Shown here: piece after piece, positions 1-8,364 of the stretch
How the letters are laid out: each line of letters opens with the position of its first letter
Position numbering within the stretch: the stretch's first letter is position 1
Program-made: the position numbers and the translations under genes
Notes under the pieces: generated by a model
The model's input: only the letters and a program-made list of their open reading frames with translations
What the model was told of the DNA's origin: nothing
Database searches by the model: none
Assembly: GCA_017694995.1 (NCBI GenBank)
Contig: JADIMB010000005.1
Coordinates: forward strand, 1-33,868
Direction of reading: 5' to 3'
Source: Candidatus Cryptobacteroides faecavium
Lineage (GTDB): Bacteria > Bacteroidota > Bacteroidia > Bacteroidales > UBA932
DNA: 33,868 nt

Positions 1-800
1 GACCAGTACGGAGAAATTCCTGAAGGGCGTTTGGAGAAAGCGCCCTGAGAAGGCACTCCGCTCATGGAGAAGCCGCTCCACATTGCCAGCCCCTGTCCGA
101 ACCTGGCATTGAAATCCCCGATGACAATCTTTCCCAGTGCTCCCCTGCCGTAATATGCTGCATAAAACGATGATGCCTCAGGAGGGAAAAGGTCCTTTCC
201 ATAAGAGCTCCGGCATGTGAACGCCGCCTCGAAACGGTCTTCAAGCGAAAACATGTATTTCACTCCGTAACTGTACTGGCAGACAGCCTCGCCTCCTGCA
301 TCCCCCTCCTGCAGTTTCACCGCCGATCTGGCTGTAAAAGAATTGTGTACAGGAGACCTTTCCCTGGTCCTTCTCCCTGGCAGTGCATCCGACATGAAGC
401 TCACGAATGGAGCCAGAGCCTGTGCCGATTCTGGAGTGAATCCGTCCACTGCCGCCAGCTCCGCCAGAGAAAGTATATCGCCGTTCCTCGCTATGTAATC
501 GGACAACGTGGCCACCTGATACTGGGAGAACAGTCCTGACCCGACAAGCCTGCTCCGAGAGGCGAAATTGATTCTGAGCGGTCTTGCATACAAATCCTCG
601 AAGCGTTCCATCTCACCGGGACCGATATCTTCGGCGCACGAGGCCCCTGTAAGCTCCATCACCGCTTTTTCAAGCCCTCCGCTGTCCACAGGGCCTTCAC
701 CGGAAGTCTGTCCGGCAGCCGGAATACCTATAAGAAAAATGAGAAGGATACACACCGCAACGCCCGCCTCAAATCTTGATTCAAAAGAGTTTGCCTTCAT
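1..800 (-). CDS. Secreted helix-hairpin-helix (ComEA-like) / outer-membrane barrel-like protein, 5' part only
   Basis: The reading frame runs from ATG (complement of 798-800) without a stop to the window edge, giving 266 codons of the N-terminal part. Residues 1-32 look like a signal peptide: a charged start, then a hydrophobic stretch (AVCILLIFLIGIPAAG). At about residues 70-130 is a helix-hairpin-helix repeat of the kind found in Bacteroidota ComEA-like proteins, with the patterns PLRINFAS, SLAELAAVDGF and a closing APFVSF. Beyond it the sequence alternates aromatic and polar residues and includes GKIVIGDFNARFGQGLAMW, a pattern I know from the beta-rich second half of these proteins, which suggests an outer-membrane barrel. 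Full-length relatives usually have about 600-700 residues, so over half is missing. Function is unknown; DNA binding at the cell surface is only a guess from the HHH motif. Confidence 0.8.
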   Translation of the reverse strand, partial: MKANSFESRFEAGVAVCILLIFLIGIPAAGQTSGEGPVDSGGLEKAVMELTGASCAEDIGPGEMERFEDLYARPLRINFASRSRLVGSGLFSQYQVATLSDYIARNGDILSLAELAAVDGFTPESAQALAPFVSFMSDALPGRRTRERSPVHNSFTARSAVKLQEGDAGGEAVCQYSYGVKYMFSLEDRFEAAFTCRSSYGKDLFPPEASSFYAAYYGRGALGKIVIGDFNARFGQGLAMWSGFSMSGVPSQGAFSKRPSGISPYW

Positions 801-922
801 AGTCCCTGAATTTTCCGGCGCAATTTATTCTATGCCGTTGTCAGCCGGAATAGGCCTGTGCATGTTTTTCTGTTTTTTATCCAAGATTTTTTTCTTTTTT
901 ACATTTTTATACCTTTTTTAAC

Positions 923-930
923 TATTTTTG
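923..930 (+). promoter_or_regulatory. Candidate -7 box (TATTTTTG) for hpt
   Basis: The octamer matches the Bacteroidota -7 consensus TAnnTTTG and lies 21 bases before the hpt start codon. No TTG is visible at the expected -33 distance, so the call rests on the -7 box and its position. The upstream side is a long T-rich run (about 866-930). Confidence 0.45.
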
Positions 931-951
931 CGCTCGTTAAATCAGTAGCTC

Positions 952-1494
952 ATGGAAAAGGTCACACTATTCGACAAGACATTCAAGACTTTCATACCGT
1001 ATGACAAGATTATGAAAGCTGTCGATGATGTCGCTGAAAAGATCAATGAGGATTTCAGGGGATGCCAGGACATCCCGGTGCTCCTGTGCGTGCTCAACGG
1101 GTCTATCATGTTCACAGCCGAACTCATGAAAAGGATTGACTTCAACTGTGAGATAGTGTCTGTGAAGCTCACCTCTTATGAAGGTACAAGTTCCACAGGC
1201 ACAGTCCGCCAGGCCATGGGACTCACAGGAGACATCAGAGGCAGGAGGGTGATAATCGTGGAGGACATCGTGGACACCGGCAACACGATCGTTTCACTGA
1301 AACAGATACTTGCCGATGCCGGAGCCTGTGAGAGCAGGGTGTGCACACTTCTCTTCAAGCCGGATTCCTACAAGAAGGAGATTCCGCTTGATTACGTGGC
1401 AATACAGATACCCAATGATTTCATAGTGGGCTTCGGGCTGGATTACAACGAAATAGGAAGGAACCTCAAGGATATCTACGTACTGGACGAATAA
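952..1494 (+). CDS. hpt: Hypoxanthine phosphoribosyltransferase
   Basis: The 180-residue product has the usual length of the type I PRTase hypoxanthine/guanine enzymes. It transfers phosphoribose from PRPP to hypoxanthine (or guanine) in cytoplasmic purine salvage. The PRPP-binding motif VIIVEDIVDTGNT is at about residues 100-112. The conserved N-terminal LNGSIMF (about 48-54) and the C-terminal FIVGFGLDYNE loop are both present. The ATG at 952 is the first in frame and gives the normal family N-terminus. The gene is 28 bases upstream of adk, so the two purine nucleotide genes are probably co-transcribed. It diverges from the secreted HHH protein at 1-800. Confidence 0.95.
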   Translation: MEKVTLFDKTFKTFIPYDKIMKAVDDVAEKINEDFRGCQDIPVLLCVLNGSIMFTAELMKRIDFNCEIVSVKLTSYEGTSSTGTVRQAMGLTGDIRGRRVIIVEDIVDTGNTIVSLKQILADAGACESRVCTLLFKPDSYKKEIPLDYVAIQIPNDFIVGFGLDYNEIGRNLKDIYVLDE

Positions 1495-1522
1495 GTATTG
1501 TTTAATTCATAATTTAGAGAAA

Positions 1523-2095
1523 ATGAAATATTATATCCTTTTCGGGCCTCCGGGTGCGGGCAAAGGCACCCAGGCAGCAGCCATTGTGGAAAAATACAAT
1601 CTCCACCATATCTCCACCGGAGAGCTTCTCCGCAAGGAAATCGCTGCAGGCAGTGAACTGGGGCTCAAGGCAAAATCCCTCATAGATGCAGGCGCCCTGG
1701 TACCTGACGAAGTGGTTGAAGGCATGATAGAGTCCGAATTCAATACGGTAAAAGGGGTAGCAGGGTTCCTTCTTGACGGATTCCCACGCACTACCGCACA
1801 GGCCGAGGCTCTTGACAGGATCCTCGCCAAGTCAGGTGAATCAGTCACCTCCGTGCTCTCTATCATGATCCCTGACGAGATGATAAAAGACAGGATCCGC
1901 CACAGGGCGGCCATCGAGGGACGTGCAGATGACGCAAAGGAGGAGACTATCTGCAACAGGATCAGGACTTACCACGAGAAGACCGAGCCGCTGGTAGAGT
2001 ATTACAAGTCACAGGGCAAATACGCTGAAGCGGACGGCACAGGCTCTATAGACGAGGTGCGCACCATCATTTTCAACCTAATGGACAGGCTTTAA
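1523..2095 (+). CDS. adk: Adenylate kinase
   Basis: The 190-residue protein interconverts ATP+AMP and 2 ADP in the cytoplasm. The P-loop [10 protein letters not shown] is at about residues 8-17, followed by the AMP-binding HISTGELLR segment and [13 protein letters not shown]. The LID is the short form without zinc-binding cysteines ([12 protein letters not shown]), which accounts for a length below the roughly 215 residues of long-form enzymes. The stop codon TAA shares its last base with the obgE start (TAATG at 2093-2097), which points to translational coupling with the GTPase downstream. Confidence 0.96.
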   Translation: MKYYILFGPPGAGKGTQAAAIVEKYNLHHISTGELLRKEIAAGSELGLKAKSLIDAGALVPDEVVEGMIESEFNTVKGVAGFLLDGFPRTTAQAEALDRILAKSGESVTSVLSIMIPDEMIKDRIRHRAAIEGRADDAKEETICNRIRTYHEKTEPLVEYYKSQGKYAEADGTGSIDEVRTIIFNLMDRL

Positions 2096-3096
2096 TGGCG
2101 GACAGCAACTTCATAGACTACGTGAAGATATTCTGCGCTTCCGGAAACGGGGGCGCAGGTTCTATGCATCTGCGCCGTGAGAAATATGTACCGAAAGGAG
2201 GCCCGGACGGAGGAGACGGCGGACGAGGAGGACATGTGATCCTGCGTGCCAACCCGCAGTTCTGGACACTTATCCACCTGAAATACCGGAAACATATCAG
2301 GGCCGAGCATGGAGGGGCCGGAAGCGGGCAGTTGTGCAAAGGGAAGAACGGAGAGGATGTCATCCTTGACGTCCCTCTGGGGACTGTGGCCAAGGATGCG
2401 GAGACAGGCAGGACACTTTTCGAACTGGTGGAGCCGGGAGAAGAGAAAATACTGGTCCGTGGAGGCCGCGGAGGCCTGGGCAACAACAATTTCAAGTCGG
2501 CGACCAACCAGACCCCGCGTTACGCACAGCCAGGAGAGCCTGGCGTGGAAGGCTGGTTCATACTTGAGCTCAAGATACTTGCAGACGTCGGCCTTGTCGG
2601 ATTTCCGAACGCCGGCAAATCCACACTGCTTGCTACAGTCACAGCGGCAAAGCCGAAGATAGCGGATTACGCATTCACCACCCTGGAGCCCAACCTCGGG
2701 ATAGTCAGCTACCGGGACGGCAAGTCTTTCGTGATGGCAGACATACCGGGGATAATAGAGGGTGCGCATCAGGGGAAAGGAATCGGACTGAGATTCCTCC
2801 GGCATATAGAAAGGAATTCAATCCTGCTTTTTATGGTGCCGGCGGATGCAGACGACATCAGGCAAGGCTATGAGATACTTCTCAACGAGCTCAGGGAATA
2901 CAATCCTGAACTTCTCGTGAAAGGCCGTGTACTGGCTGTGACCAAGTCAGACATGCTTGATGAAAAAATGAAATCGGAAATCGAGCTCTCTCTCCCTGCC
3001 GATATACCTCACATATTCATATCTTCAATCACAGGAGAAGGTATCCTGCAGCTTAAGGACATGCTGTGGAGGATCCTCAACGAAAATCAGGAATAA
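2095..3096 (+). CDS. obgE: GTPase Obg (ribosome assembly / stress GTPase)
   Basis: The 333-residue protein begins with the glycine-rich Obg fold (about 1-158; [14 protein letters not shown] and [11 protein letters not shown]). The GTPase domain follows, with G1 GFPNAGKST (169-177), G3 DIPG (216-219), G4 TKSD (282-285) and a G5-like SSITGEG near residue 305. The C-terminal OCT domain of some orthologues is absent, so the protein is shorter than E. coli ObgE. Obg acts in late 50S ribosome assembly and couples growth to nucleotide status. The start ATG overlaps the adk stop, and its own stop overlaps the next start (TAATG at 3094-3098). Confidence 0.96.
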   Translation: MADSNFIDYVKIFCASGNGGAGSMHLRREKYVPKGGPDGGDGGRGGHVILRANPQFWTLIHLKYRKHIRAEHGGAGSGQLCKGKNGEDVILDVPLGTVAKDAETGRTLFELVEPGEEKILVRGGRGGLGNNNFKSATNQTPRYAQPGEPGVEGWFILELKILADVGLVGFPNAGKSTLLATVTAAKPKIADYAFTTLEPNLGIVSYRDGKSFVMADIPGIIEGAHQGKGIGLRFLRHIERNSILLFMVPADADDIRQGYEILLNELREYNPELLVKGRVLAVTKSDMLDEKMKSEIELSLPADIPHIFISSITGEGILQLKDMLWRILNENQE

Positions 3097-3692
3097 TGGG
3101 AAATCTTTTACAGGAAATCCACCGCCTTGACCAGGAAGTCACACTGTTCATAAACAGTTTCCATTCAGGATTCACAGATGAAATCATGAAATTTTTCTCT
3201 GACATCCCGGTATGGATACCTATGTATGCTGCAGTAGTGGTTTTCCTATTTATCAGGCTTGGCTGGAAGAAAGCGCTTGTCGTTACAGCATCCGCAGCCC
3301 TGGCTTTCGGGATGTGCGACCAGTTCAGCAACCTGATCAAGGACGCGGTGGGCAGAGTAAGGCCATGCAGTGACGAGTTCATGCTGGACAACGGGATATG
3401 GCTCCTTGAGGGGACAAGCCGAAGTTTCGGGTTCTTCTCCGCCCATGCAGCCAACTCCTTCAGTTTCGCAGTGTCCACATTTATCGGATTCAGGCACGAC
3501 AGGAGGCTTAAGTACCGCGGTTATGCAGCGTGGATATTCTTCTGGGCCTTCATGGTGAGCATAAGCAGAATCTTTGTAGGGAAGCACTATCTGGGGGATG
3601 TGCTGGTGGGAATGACAGTAGGGGTACTGTTCGGTCTGTTTACTGCATTCCTCGCTGATCTGGTCATCAGGAAGATAGACAGGAAGTCATGA
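3096..3692 (+). CDS. PAP2-superfamily membrane phosphatase
   Basis: I place the start at the ATG overlapping the obgE stop (3096). The in-frame ATG at 3066 lies inside obgE and would add ten unlike residues. The 198-residue product has the three PAP2 signatures: K82...RP (89-90), SAH (115-117, in place of the commoner SGH) and SR(157-158)...H164...D168. Several hydrophobic segments (about 40-55, 60-75, 145-160, 168-188) indicate an integral inner-membrane protein. Family members remove phosphate from lipid phosphates such as undecaprenyl pyrophosphate, phosphatidylglycerol phosphate or lipid A. The substrate here is not determined by sequence. It is the last gene of the hpt-adk-obgE run. Confidence 0.9.
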   Translation: MGNLLQEIHRLDQEVTLFINSFHSGFTDEIMKFFSDIPVWIPMYAAVVVFLFIRLGWKKALVVTASAALAFGMCDQFSNLIKDAVGRVRPCSDEFMLDNGIWLLEGTSRSFGFFSAHAANSFSFAVSTFIGFRHDRRLKYRGYAAWIFFWAFMVSISRIFVGKHYLGDVLVGMTVGVLFGLFTAFLADLVIRKIDRKS

Positions 3693-3766
3693 TCCGATAA
3701 CAGGATACCTTCCCTTGCGGCGGGGACGGACTCTGTGAGGGTTCAAATGGTCATGCACTCCAATAG

Positions 3767-3795
3767 AAAAGGCAGTCACATTTCTGTAACTGCCT
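3767..3795 (-). terminator. Intrinsic terminator downstream of tRNA-Ala
   Basis: Read on the minus strand, an 11-base stem with one mismatch (arms 3785-3795 and 3770-3780, loop 3781-3784) is followed by TTTT. It lies 12 bases past the tRNA 3' end, the expected place for termination of this single-gene transcript. Confidence 0.75.
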
Positions 3796-3807
3796 CATAA
3801 TCTTTTG

Positions 3808-3881
3808 TGGAGATAGACGGATTCGAACCGACGACCCTCTGCTTGCAAAGCAGATGCTCTAGCCAACTGAGCTATACCCCC
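3808..3881 (-). tRNA. tRNA-Ala (anticodon TGC)
   Basis: The 74-base minus-strand sequence folds as a full cloverleaf. The acceptor GGGGGTA pairs with TATCTCC (two G-T pairs) before discriminator A. The anticodon arm is TCTGC-TTTGCAA-GCAGA with anticodon TGC, and the T loop is GTTCGAAT. The CCA end is not encoded, so CCA must be added by nucleotidyltransferase. It stands alone, with its own promoter and terminator and no rRNA genes nearby. Confidence 0.97.
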
Positions 3882-3891
3882 TTAGCATTTG

Positions 3892-3921
3892 CAAAGGTAT
3901 ACATTTTATTTTAAATTACAA
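3892..3921 (-). promoter_or_regulatory. Promoter of tRNA-Ala
   Basis: On the minus strand, TTG (3919-3921), a 19-base spacer and TACCTTTG (3892-3899) match the Bacteroidota primary-sigma consensus (TTG-N19-21-TAnnTTTG). The -7 box lies 11 bases before the mature tRNA 5' end. Confidence 0.8.
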
Positions 3922-3932
3922 TCTTTTATACG

Positions 3933-3940
3933 TAATTTTG
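3933..3940 (+). promoter_or_regulatory. Candidate -7 box (TAATTTTG) for dut
   Basis: The octamer fits TAnnTTTG and lies 50 bases before the dut ATG. No good -33 TTG is seen. It diverges from the tRNA-Ala promoter about 35 bases away. Confidence 0.45.
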
Positions 3941-3989
3941 TGCAGTTTTGACAGATTCTTTCAGAACACGGGCATAAACATTCAGAAAA

Positions 3990-4421
3990 ATGAAAGTGAA
4001 AATTATCAACAGATCTTCTTTTCCGGCACCGGCCTATGCGACTGACCTCTCCGCCGGCATGGACCTGAAAGCGGATATCGCAGAACCGGTAACTCTAGGG
4101 CCGCTCCAGAGGGCCGTAATCCCGACCGGACTTTATATAGCGCTGCCTGAAGGGACTGAGGCCCAGATACGTCCGAGAAGCGGACTGGCGGCCAGGCAAG
4201 GAATCACCGTACTTAACTCTCCAGGGACTGTCGATGCGGACTACCGCGGTGAAATTAAGGTTATCCTGGTAAATCTGTCGGACACGGCGGCTGTGATAAA
4301 TCCGGGAGACAGGATTGCACAGATGGTTATCGCAAGATATGAGAAAATACAGTGGGAGGAGACGGAGTCTCTTGAAGAGACATCAAGAGGCGAAGGCGGC
4401 TTCGGAAGCACGGGAAGATAA
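3990..4421 (+). CDS. dut: dUTP diphosphatase (dUTPase)
   Basis: The 143-residue protein has all five motifs of the trimeric dUTPase family: AGMDL (22-26), RPRSGLA (61-67), [10 protein letters not shown] (79-88, with the catalytic Asp), DRIAQ (107-111) and the C-terminal [10 protein letters not shown] (133-142) that closes over the active site. It hydrolyses dUTP to dUMP and PPi, which keeps uracil out of DNA and feeds dTMP synthesis. It is followed after 37 bases by murF on the same strand. It is complete and of the expected length. Confidence 0.97.
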   Translation: MKVKIINRSSFPAPAYATDLSAGMDLKADIAEPVTLGPLQRAVIPTGLYIALPEGTEAQIRPRSGLAARQGITVLNSPGTVDADYRGEIKVILVNLSDTAAVINPGDRIAQMVIARYEKIQWEETESLEETSRGEGGFGSTGR

Positions 4422-4458
4422 GCACTGAAAAGGACTTCAAACTAGACCACCACACAAT

Positions 4459-5805
4459 ATGACGACTGCAGAAAGGCTGTACGGCCTGTTCATGAAAAGC
4501 TCCGGAGTAAACACTGACAGCCGGACAATAAAGGAAGGCGAAATGTTTTTTGCCCTTAAGGGCGAGAATTTCGACGGCAACGCATATGCGGACAAGGCTC
4601 TTGAGAAAGGGGCGGCATTCGCAATAGTCTCAGCAGACTCCGATGCGGCGAAGGCATCCTGTACGGACGGGAGGATAATCCCGGTGGAGGATACGGCCGC
4701 TGCCCTCAAAGACCTCGCCCGTCTCCACAGATGCTCAATGGAAGTTGACGGTAGAAGACTCCCCGTCATCGGCCTGACCGGCACAAACGGCAAGACCACC
4801 ACAAAAGAGCTCATTAATGCAGTACTTTCTGTAAAATACAGAGTGACAGCCACACAAGGGAACCTGAACAATGAAATAGGCGTGCCTCTGTCACTCCTTA
4901 AGATAACCCCGCAGACTCAGATAGCGGTCATTGAAATGGGCGCAAGCCATCCTGGCGACATAAAAAGCCTCGTATCCGTCTCGATGCCGGACTACGGTAT
5001 TATCACCAATGTAGGTAAAGGTCATCTTCTGGGATTCGGAAGCTTTGAAGCGGTGAAAAAGACAAAAGGGGAACTTTATGACTACATCCGCCAGAGCGGG
5101 GGGAAAATATTCATCAACCAGGACATCCCGTATCTGAAAGAAATGGCTGAAGAAAGGGGCATAGACGATGTTATCCCATACGGCACGGATTACGACGGGG
5201 CAAGGATACTTCCACTTTCTGAAGAGAATCCGTACCTTAGAATGGAGATTCCCGTATCCTGCAGCGAGTCATACACACTCGAGACTCATCTTGCAGGGCA
5301 GTACAACGCCGCCAATGTCATGGCCGCCCTCTCCGTAGGGAGATTCTTCAATGTCCCTGAAAAAGAAGCGCTGCATGCCATCGCCTCGTACATACCGGCC
5401 AACAGCAGATCACAGATTGAGCGCACAGGACGGAATCTGCTCATCGTGGACGCCTACAACGCCAACCCCGTAAGCATGGAGGCGGCGCTCTCCAACCTGG
5501 AGGAGATGCCGGCGGAAAGGAAAGTCGTTATGCTCGGCGACATGCTGGAGCTGGGTAAGGACTCTGCGGCAGAGCATGACAATGTGGTGTCGAAAGTAGC
5601 CGGGATGGGACTTCAATGCGCAATGTTCGTAGGCAGCGAGTTCGGCGCTGCGCTCAAACGGAGCGGCTCACGCGGCAACTTTTTCCATTTCGATGACTCA
5701 GGCCTCCTGGCCGGATATCTGAAAACACATACGCTCTCAGGCTGTACAATCCTTATTAAAGGGTCAAGAGGGACACGGATGGAAAAGGCCATAGCCGAGC
5801 TTTAG
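4459..5805 (+). CDS. murF: UDP-N-acetylmuramoyl-tripeptide--D-alanyl-D-alanine ligase
   Basis: The 448-residue protein is a Mur ligase. The N-terminal UDP-binding domain contains the substrate signature NTDSRTIKEGEMFFAL (about 18-33). The central ATP-binding domain has GTNGKTTT (108-115), and the C-terminal domain carries DAYNANP and GDMLELG. SDSRxxxxGxxFxAL in the N-domain together with DxYNANPxSM is typical of MurF rather than MurC, D or E. It adds D-Ala-D-Ala to the UDP-muramyl tripeptide in the last cytoplasmic step of peptidoglycan precursor synthesis. Its stop (TAG, 5803-5805) overlaps by three bases the stop of the convergent lipoprotein gene, leaving no room for a terminator between them. 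Confidence 0.96.
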   Translation: MTTAERLYGLFMKSSGVNTDSRTIKEGEMFFALKGENFDGNAYADKALEKGAAFAIVSADSDAAKASCTDGRIIPVEDTAAALKDLARLHRCSMEVDGRRLPVIGLTGTNGKTTTKELINAVLSVKYRVTATQGNLNNEIGVPLSLLKITPQTQIAVIEMGASHPGDIKSLVSVSMPDYGIITNVGKGHLLGFGSFEAVKKTKGELYDYIRQSGGKIFINQDIPYLKEMAEERGIDDVIPYGTDYDGARILPLSEENPYLRMEIPVSCSESYTLETHLAGQYNAANVMAALSVGRFFNVPEKEALHAIASYIPANSRSQIERTGRNLLIVDAYNANPVSMEAALSNLEEMPAERKVVMLGDMLELGKDSAAEHDNVVSKVAGMGLQCAMFVGSEFGAALKRSGSRGNFFHFDDSGLLAGYLKTHTLSGCTILIKGSRGTRMEKAIAEL

Positions 5806-7637
5806 CGGATGATGCAGGCACATTGCAGGTCTGCGTCCTGCCCTGTGTCCAGCATATCCCATGTCTTGCCGTCTGCTGAATTGCAGAGTGTACCTGAATC
5901 TCCCGACACAAGGAAATATCCGCAGCTGTAATCAACGGCATTGAACCGCGCCCCCGGCACATCGGACTTTTCCCATATACGGCAGTCAAATGATGATGCC
6001 AGGTCACCGAACCTTCCTGCAGCGACGTAAGTGCCGCCCTCGTACGCAATGTCATCAAGCCCGGAAACCCCGGAGAATTCCGGGGACTCCCATGATATGC
6101 CGTCCAGTGAACGTGTACACATACCTCCGTCCATAGCGACATATATCCCGTTGCCATAGATTATGCAGGGGTAGTCTCTCGAGAATGCGGACACCTCCTC
6201 CCAATGCTGTCCGTCCGCAGACACGGCGAACCTGCCTGACGAGTGGGCCTGGCCGAAAGGTCTTTTGAACCCGGTAGCCACAAAACGGCCGCCCCCGTAC
6301 GCGATGTCATTCCAGCAGAAATCAGGCATCTCGGTTACGGCCCATTCCTTGCCGTCCTGCGACTGTGCAATATATCCCCGGACGCGCCTGGCTTCCGAGC
6401 CCTGTGCGACCTTTTCCTCCGTGTAGCCTGCGGCAATGAACCGGCCATCCCCATATACGACAGCCTGCCAATGCGCGGTACCTGCACTGGACTCATGCCA
6501 CCTGACCCCGTCATCCGAATATGCCACAGAGCCGTTCTCCCCTACCAGGACACATCTTCCTCCGTCTGCAGACACAAGGCCGTTCCATGTGCTGTCCCCT
6601 ACCTTGAGACTTATTATCTCCCCCTGGCTGTCGGCATACACTACCGCGCCTCTCTTCCCTGCCGCCACGAAGCCTATATCGGAGACAGTCTCCCCGCTGT
6701 TTCCTACCTTCCACGTATAGTCTTTATCTCCGCCTCCGGTAAGAAAGAGGGTCACCTTTGTGTATGTGTTCCGCCTGAGGTTGCAGTCTGATACCGCATC
6801 CTCTCCAAGGCAGAACTTCCTGGCGACCGTCTCACCGCCGCCGACTGAAATTCCGGCTTCAATCCAGGTACACTCCCATTCCTGATTTGCCGGTATATTT
6901 TCCGGAATCTTCCGCCTCGGGTCAGTATTGCCCGGGAAAATGTCTCCGGGGCAGTTCTCCAGGGTATACACATAAAATATCCTGCCTTCATTCAGAGCGT
7001 CCACATCTGATGACGAGGCTTCATATGTGACACCGCTGCCAGAGCGGCAACGCCCGGCCTCTGCAAACGGGCGGTATCCGGCGGGCGCCCCGCACAGTTT
7101 CACATATTTCACCTGGACATCAAGCTGTTCCGCGGCGTCCACCTTAAATCCTATTTTCGAGACCAGTCTGGTCAATAGGATTTCCGCGACGGAATGAGAG
7201 CCTTCCGGAGTAAAAAGGCAGCTTGAGGACATAGGGAGAGCATTACTGTTCAGATATGCCATATCCGGGACACTGCATAGCAGAGACTCCATATCACTCT
7301 CATTCTCAGGAACTTCTATCTCCCCGGCATTGGCCACTGCATACAGTCTGTATTCCTTTCCTGGCTCCAGATACATTCCGGCCATGCGCGGCTCTTCTGT
7401 ATATACAGATGCTTCAAGCCTGCCGTCCCTGAACGCATAAATACCTATGCCATTGACAATATCCTCTTCGGACAACGACTTTACAGTTTCAAGGCCCTCC
7501 ACATTTATCCGGAACGCTACATATGTATCGCCTCTGTGTACAGGAGCTCCGCCGCCCGGCTTCTCCGCTGTGCATCCGCCGGACACTGACACGGCAAAAC
7601 AATAAAGGCACCACATGAATTTACTTGGCATTTCCAT
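5802..7637 (-). CDS. Lipoprotein with fimbrillin-like N-terminal region and Asp-box-like beta-propeller
   Basis: The 611-residue protein starts with a signal peptide ending in a lipobox (SGGC, Cys22; Cys20 if Met3 is used), so it is probably an outer-membrane lipoprotein. Residues about 35-310 resemble the FimA/Mfa-type fimbrillin superfamily of Bacteroidota: an IGIYAFRDG segment, LEPGKEYRLYAVANAG and LTRLVSKIGFKVD. Residues about 320-611 carry six or seven repeats of about 40 residues with the pattern (V/I)xYGxGxF(I/V)AxG followed by SxDGxxW (for example SDDGVRW, SQDGKEW, SADGQHW, SLDGISW, SADGKTW), as expected of an Asp-box beta-propeller. Subfamily and ligand are unknown; a surface adhesin or fimbrial tip role is an inference. 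No other fimbrial gene is near. Confidence 0.65.
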   Translation of the reverse strand: MEMPSKFMWCLYCFAVSVSGGCTAEKPGGGAPVHRGDTYVAFRINVEGLETVKSLSEEDIVNGIGIYAFRDGRLEASVYTEEPRMAGMYLEPGKEYRLYAVANAGEIEVPENESDMESLLCSVPDMAYLNSNALPMSSSCLFTPEGSHSVAEILLTRLVSKIGFKVDAAEQLDVQVKYVKLCGAPAGYRPFAEAGRCRSGSGVTYEASSSDVDALNEGRIFYVYTLENCPGDIFPGNTDPRRKIPENIPANQEWECTWIEAGISVGGGETVARKFCLGEDAVSDCNLRRNTYTKVTLFLTGGGDKDYTWKVGNSGETVSDIGFVAAGKRGAVVYADSQGEIISLKVGDSTWNGLVSADGGRCVLVGENGSVAYSDDGVRWHESSAGTAHWQAVVYGDGRFIAAGYTEEKVAQGSEARRVRGYIAQSQDGKEWAVTEMPDFCWNDIAYGGGRFVATGFKRPFGQAHSSGRFAVSADGQHWEEVSAFSRDYPCIIYGNGIYVAMDGGMCTRSLDGISWESPEFSGVSGLDDIAYEGGTYVAAGRFGDLASSFDCRIWEKSDVPGARFNAVDYSCGYFLVSGDSGTLCNSADGKTWDMLDTGQDADLQCACIIR

Positions 7638-7660
7638 AATGAAATCTTTTTTTCGGACGC

Positions 7661-7668
7661 CAAAGATA
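7661..7668 (-). promoter_or_regulatory. Candidate -7 box (TATCTTTG) for the propeller lipoprotein
   Basis: The minus-strand octamer matches TAnnTTTG 23 bases upstream of the ATG at 7637. No TTG is seen at the -33 position. It would give a leader of roughly 17 bases. Confidence 0.45.
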
Positions 7669-7785
7669 TGCCCTCATCGCATCATACGGAAGAGTACAGA
7701 TGCACCTTTTTCTCTTTTTTATTCTTTTTTCCCTTTTTTATCATGACACAGGTTACACATGCCCAGCACCGCACCGTAAAGGCAT

Positions 7786-7814
7786 AAAAAAACCGGCCCG
7801 TAAAACAGACCGGT
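7786..7814 (-). terminator. Intrinsic terminator after the acidic-tailed small protein
   Basis: On the minus strand a nine-base stem (arms 7806-7814 and 7792-7800, with GC and GU pairs, loop TTTTA) is followed by a run of seven Ts (7786-7792). It lies about 40 bases past the stop of the gene at 7852-8217 and separates it from the lipoprotein gene downstream. Confidence 0.85.
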
Positions 7815-7851
7815 ATTATACATTTCAGCTGCATTTCCGACTTCACAGTCT

Positions 7852-8217
7852 TTAATCAGAATCAGACGGGTCGTCATCACCTGTGGCATACTGCGCGATG
7901 TTGTCATCAGGAAGATCCTCTCCCTCCCCGTCATCTGAGACTCCGTCATCGCTGTCCCCGTCTCCGTCAAGCCATCTCTCTATATCATCCGCATCATCTG
8001 TCTTGATTTTGATCTTGACCAGATAGATAGCATCAGGCACTTCCAGGGTCACAGCATAGAAACATGTCCCGTCAGGCTTGTCATATTTCTGCAGGTCAGG
8101 CAGATAGTCACTGAATCCTTTCGGATATTTCTCGGCAAATGCTGCTGCCAGCTCTTCTGTCATCTTCTCGTAGCTGACTACAGCCCTTTTTTTCTGATTG
8201 GTTGACTTATTATCCAT
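7852..8217 (-). CDS. Conserved Bacteroidota hypothetical protein with acidic C-terminal tail
   Basis: The 121-residue protein has a basic start (MDNKSTNQKKR), a conserved-looking central region and a very acidic end. Residues about 12-75 contain VVSYEKMTEELAAAFAEKYPKG, then a DKPDGTCFYAVTLE strand and VPDAIYLVKIKIKTDD. From about residue 78 the tail is mostly Asp, Glu and Gly. From memory, Bacteroidales carry homologous small proteins of this layout with no assigned function. There is no signal peptide or membrane segment, so it is probably cytoplasmic. It lies 147 bases downstream of argS on the same strand and ends in a strong terminator. The acidic tail could bind basic proteins or cations, but nothing here tests that. 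Confidence 0.8.
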   Translation of the reverse strand: MDNKSTNQKKRAVVSYEKMTEELAAAFAEKYPKGFSDYLPDLQKYDKPDGTCFYAVTLEVPDAIYLVKIKIKTDDADDIERWLDGDGDSDDGVSDDGEGEDLPDDNIAQYATGDDDPSDSD

Positions 8218-8364
8218 GTCTAACTTTTTCTTTCAATGTGTCTGAAAACTGTTCTCAAAAATCCGGGTGCAATTATAGAACATTTTTCCCGAATACAGAG
8301 TGCATTTCCGTAAAAATTTAATCAAAAAAGCACACATTTTTTCCCATATGCCGATCCCGGCGCA

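Noticed and set aside
3700..3765. A GGTTCAAATGG sequence near the tRNA-Ala terminator that recalls the 3' half of a tRNA
   Set aside because: No acceptor, D or anticodon arm can be folded around it; one T-loop-like stretch is not evidence for a tRNA or tRNA remnant.
8330..8364. Possible argS terminator (A6 and T6 runs flanking a short loop)
   Set aside because: The stem would be only A-T pairs around a seven-base loop; too weak to call a terminator.
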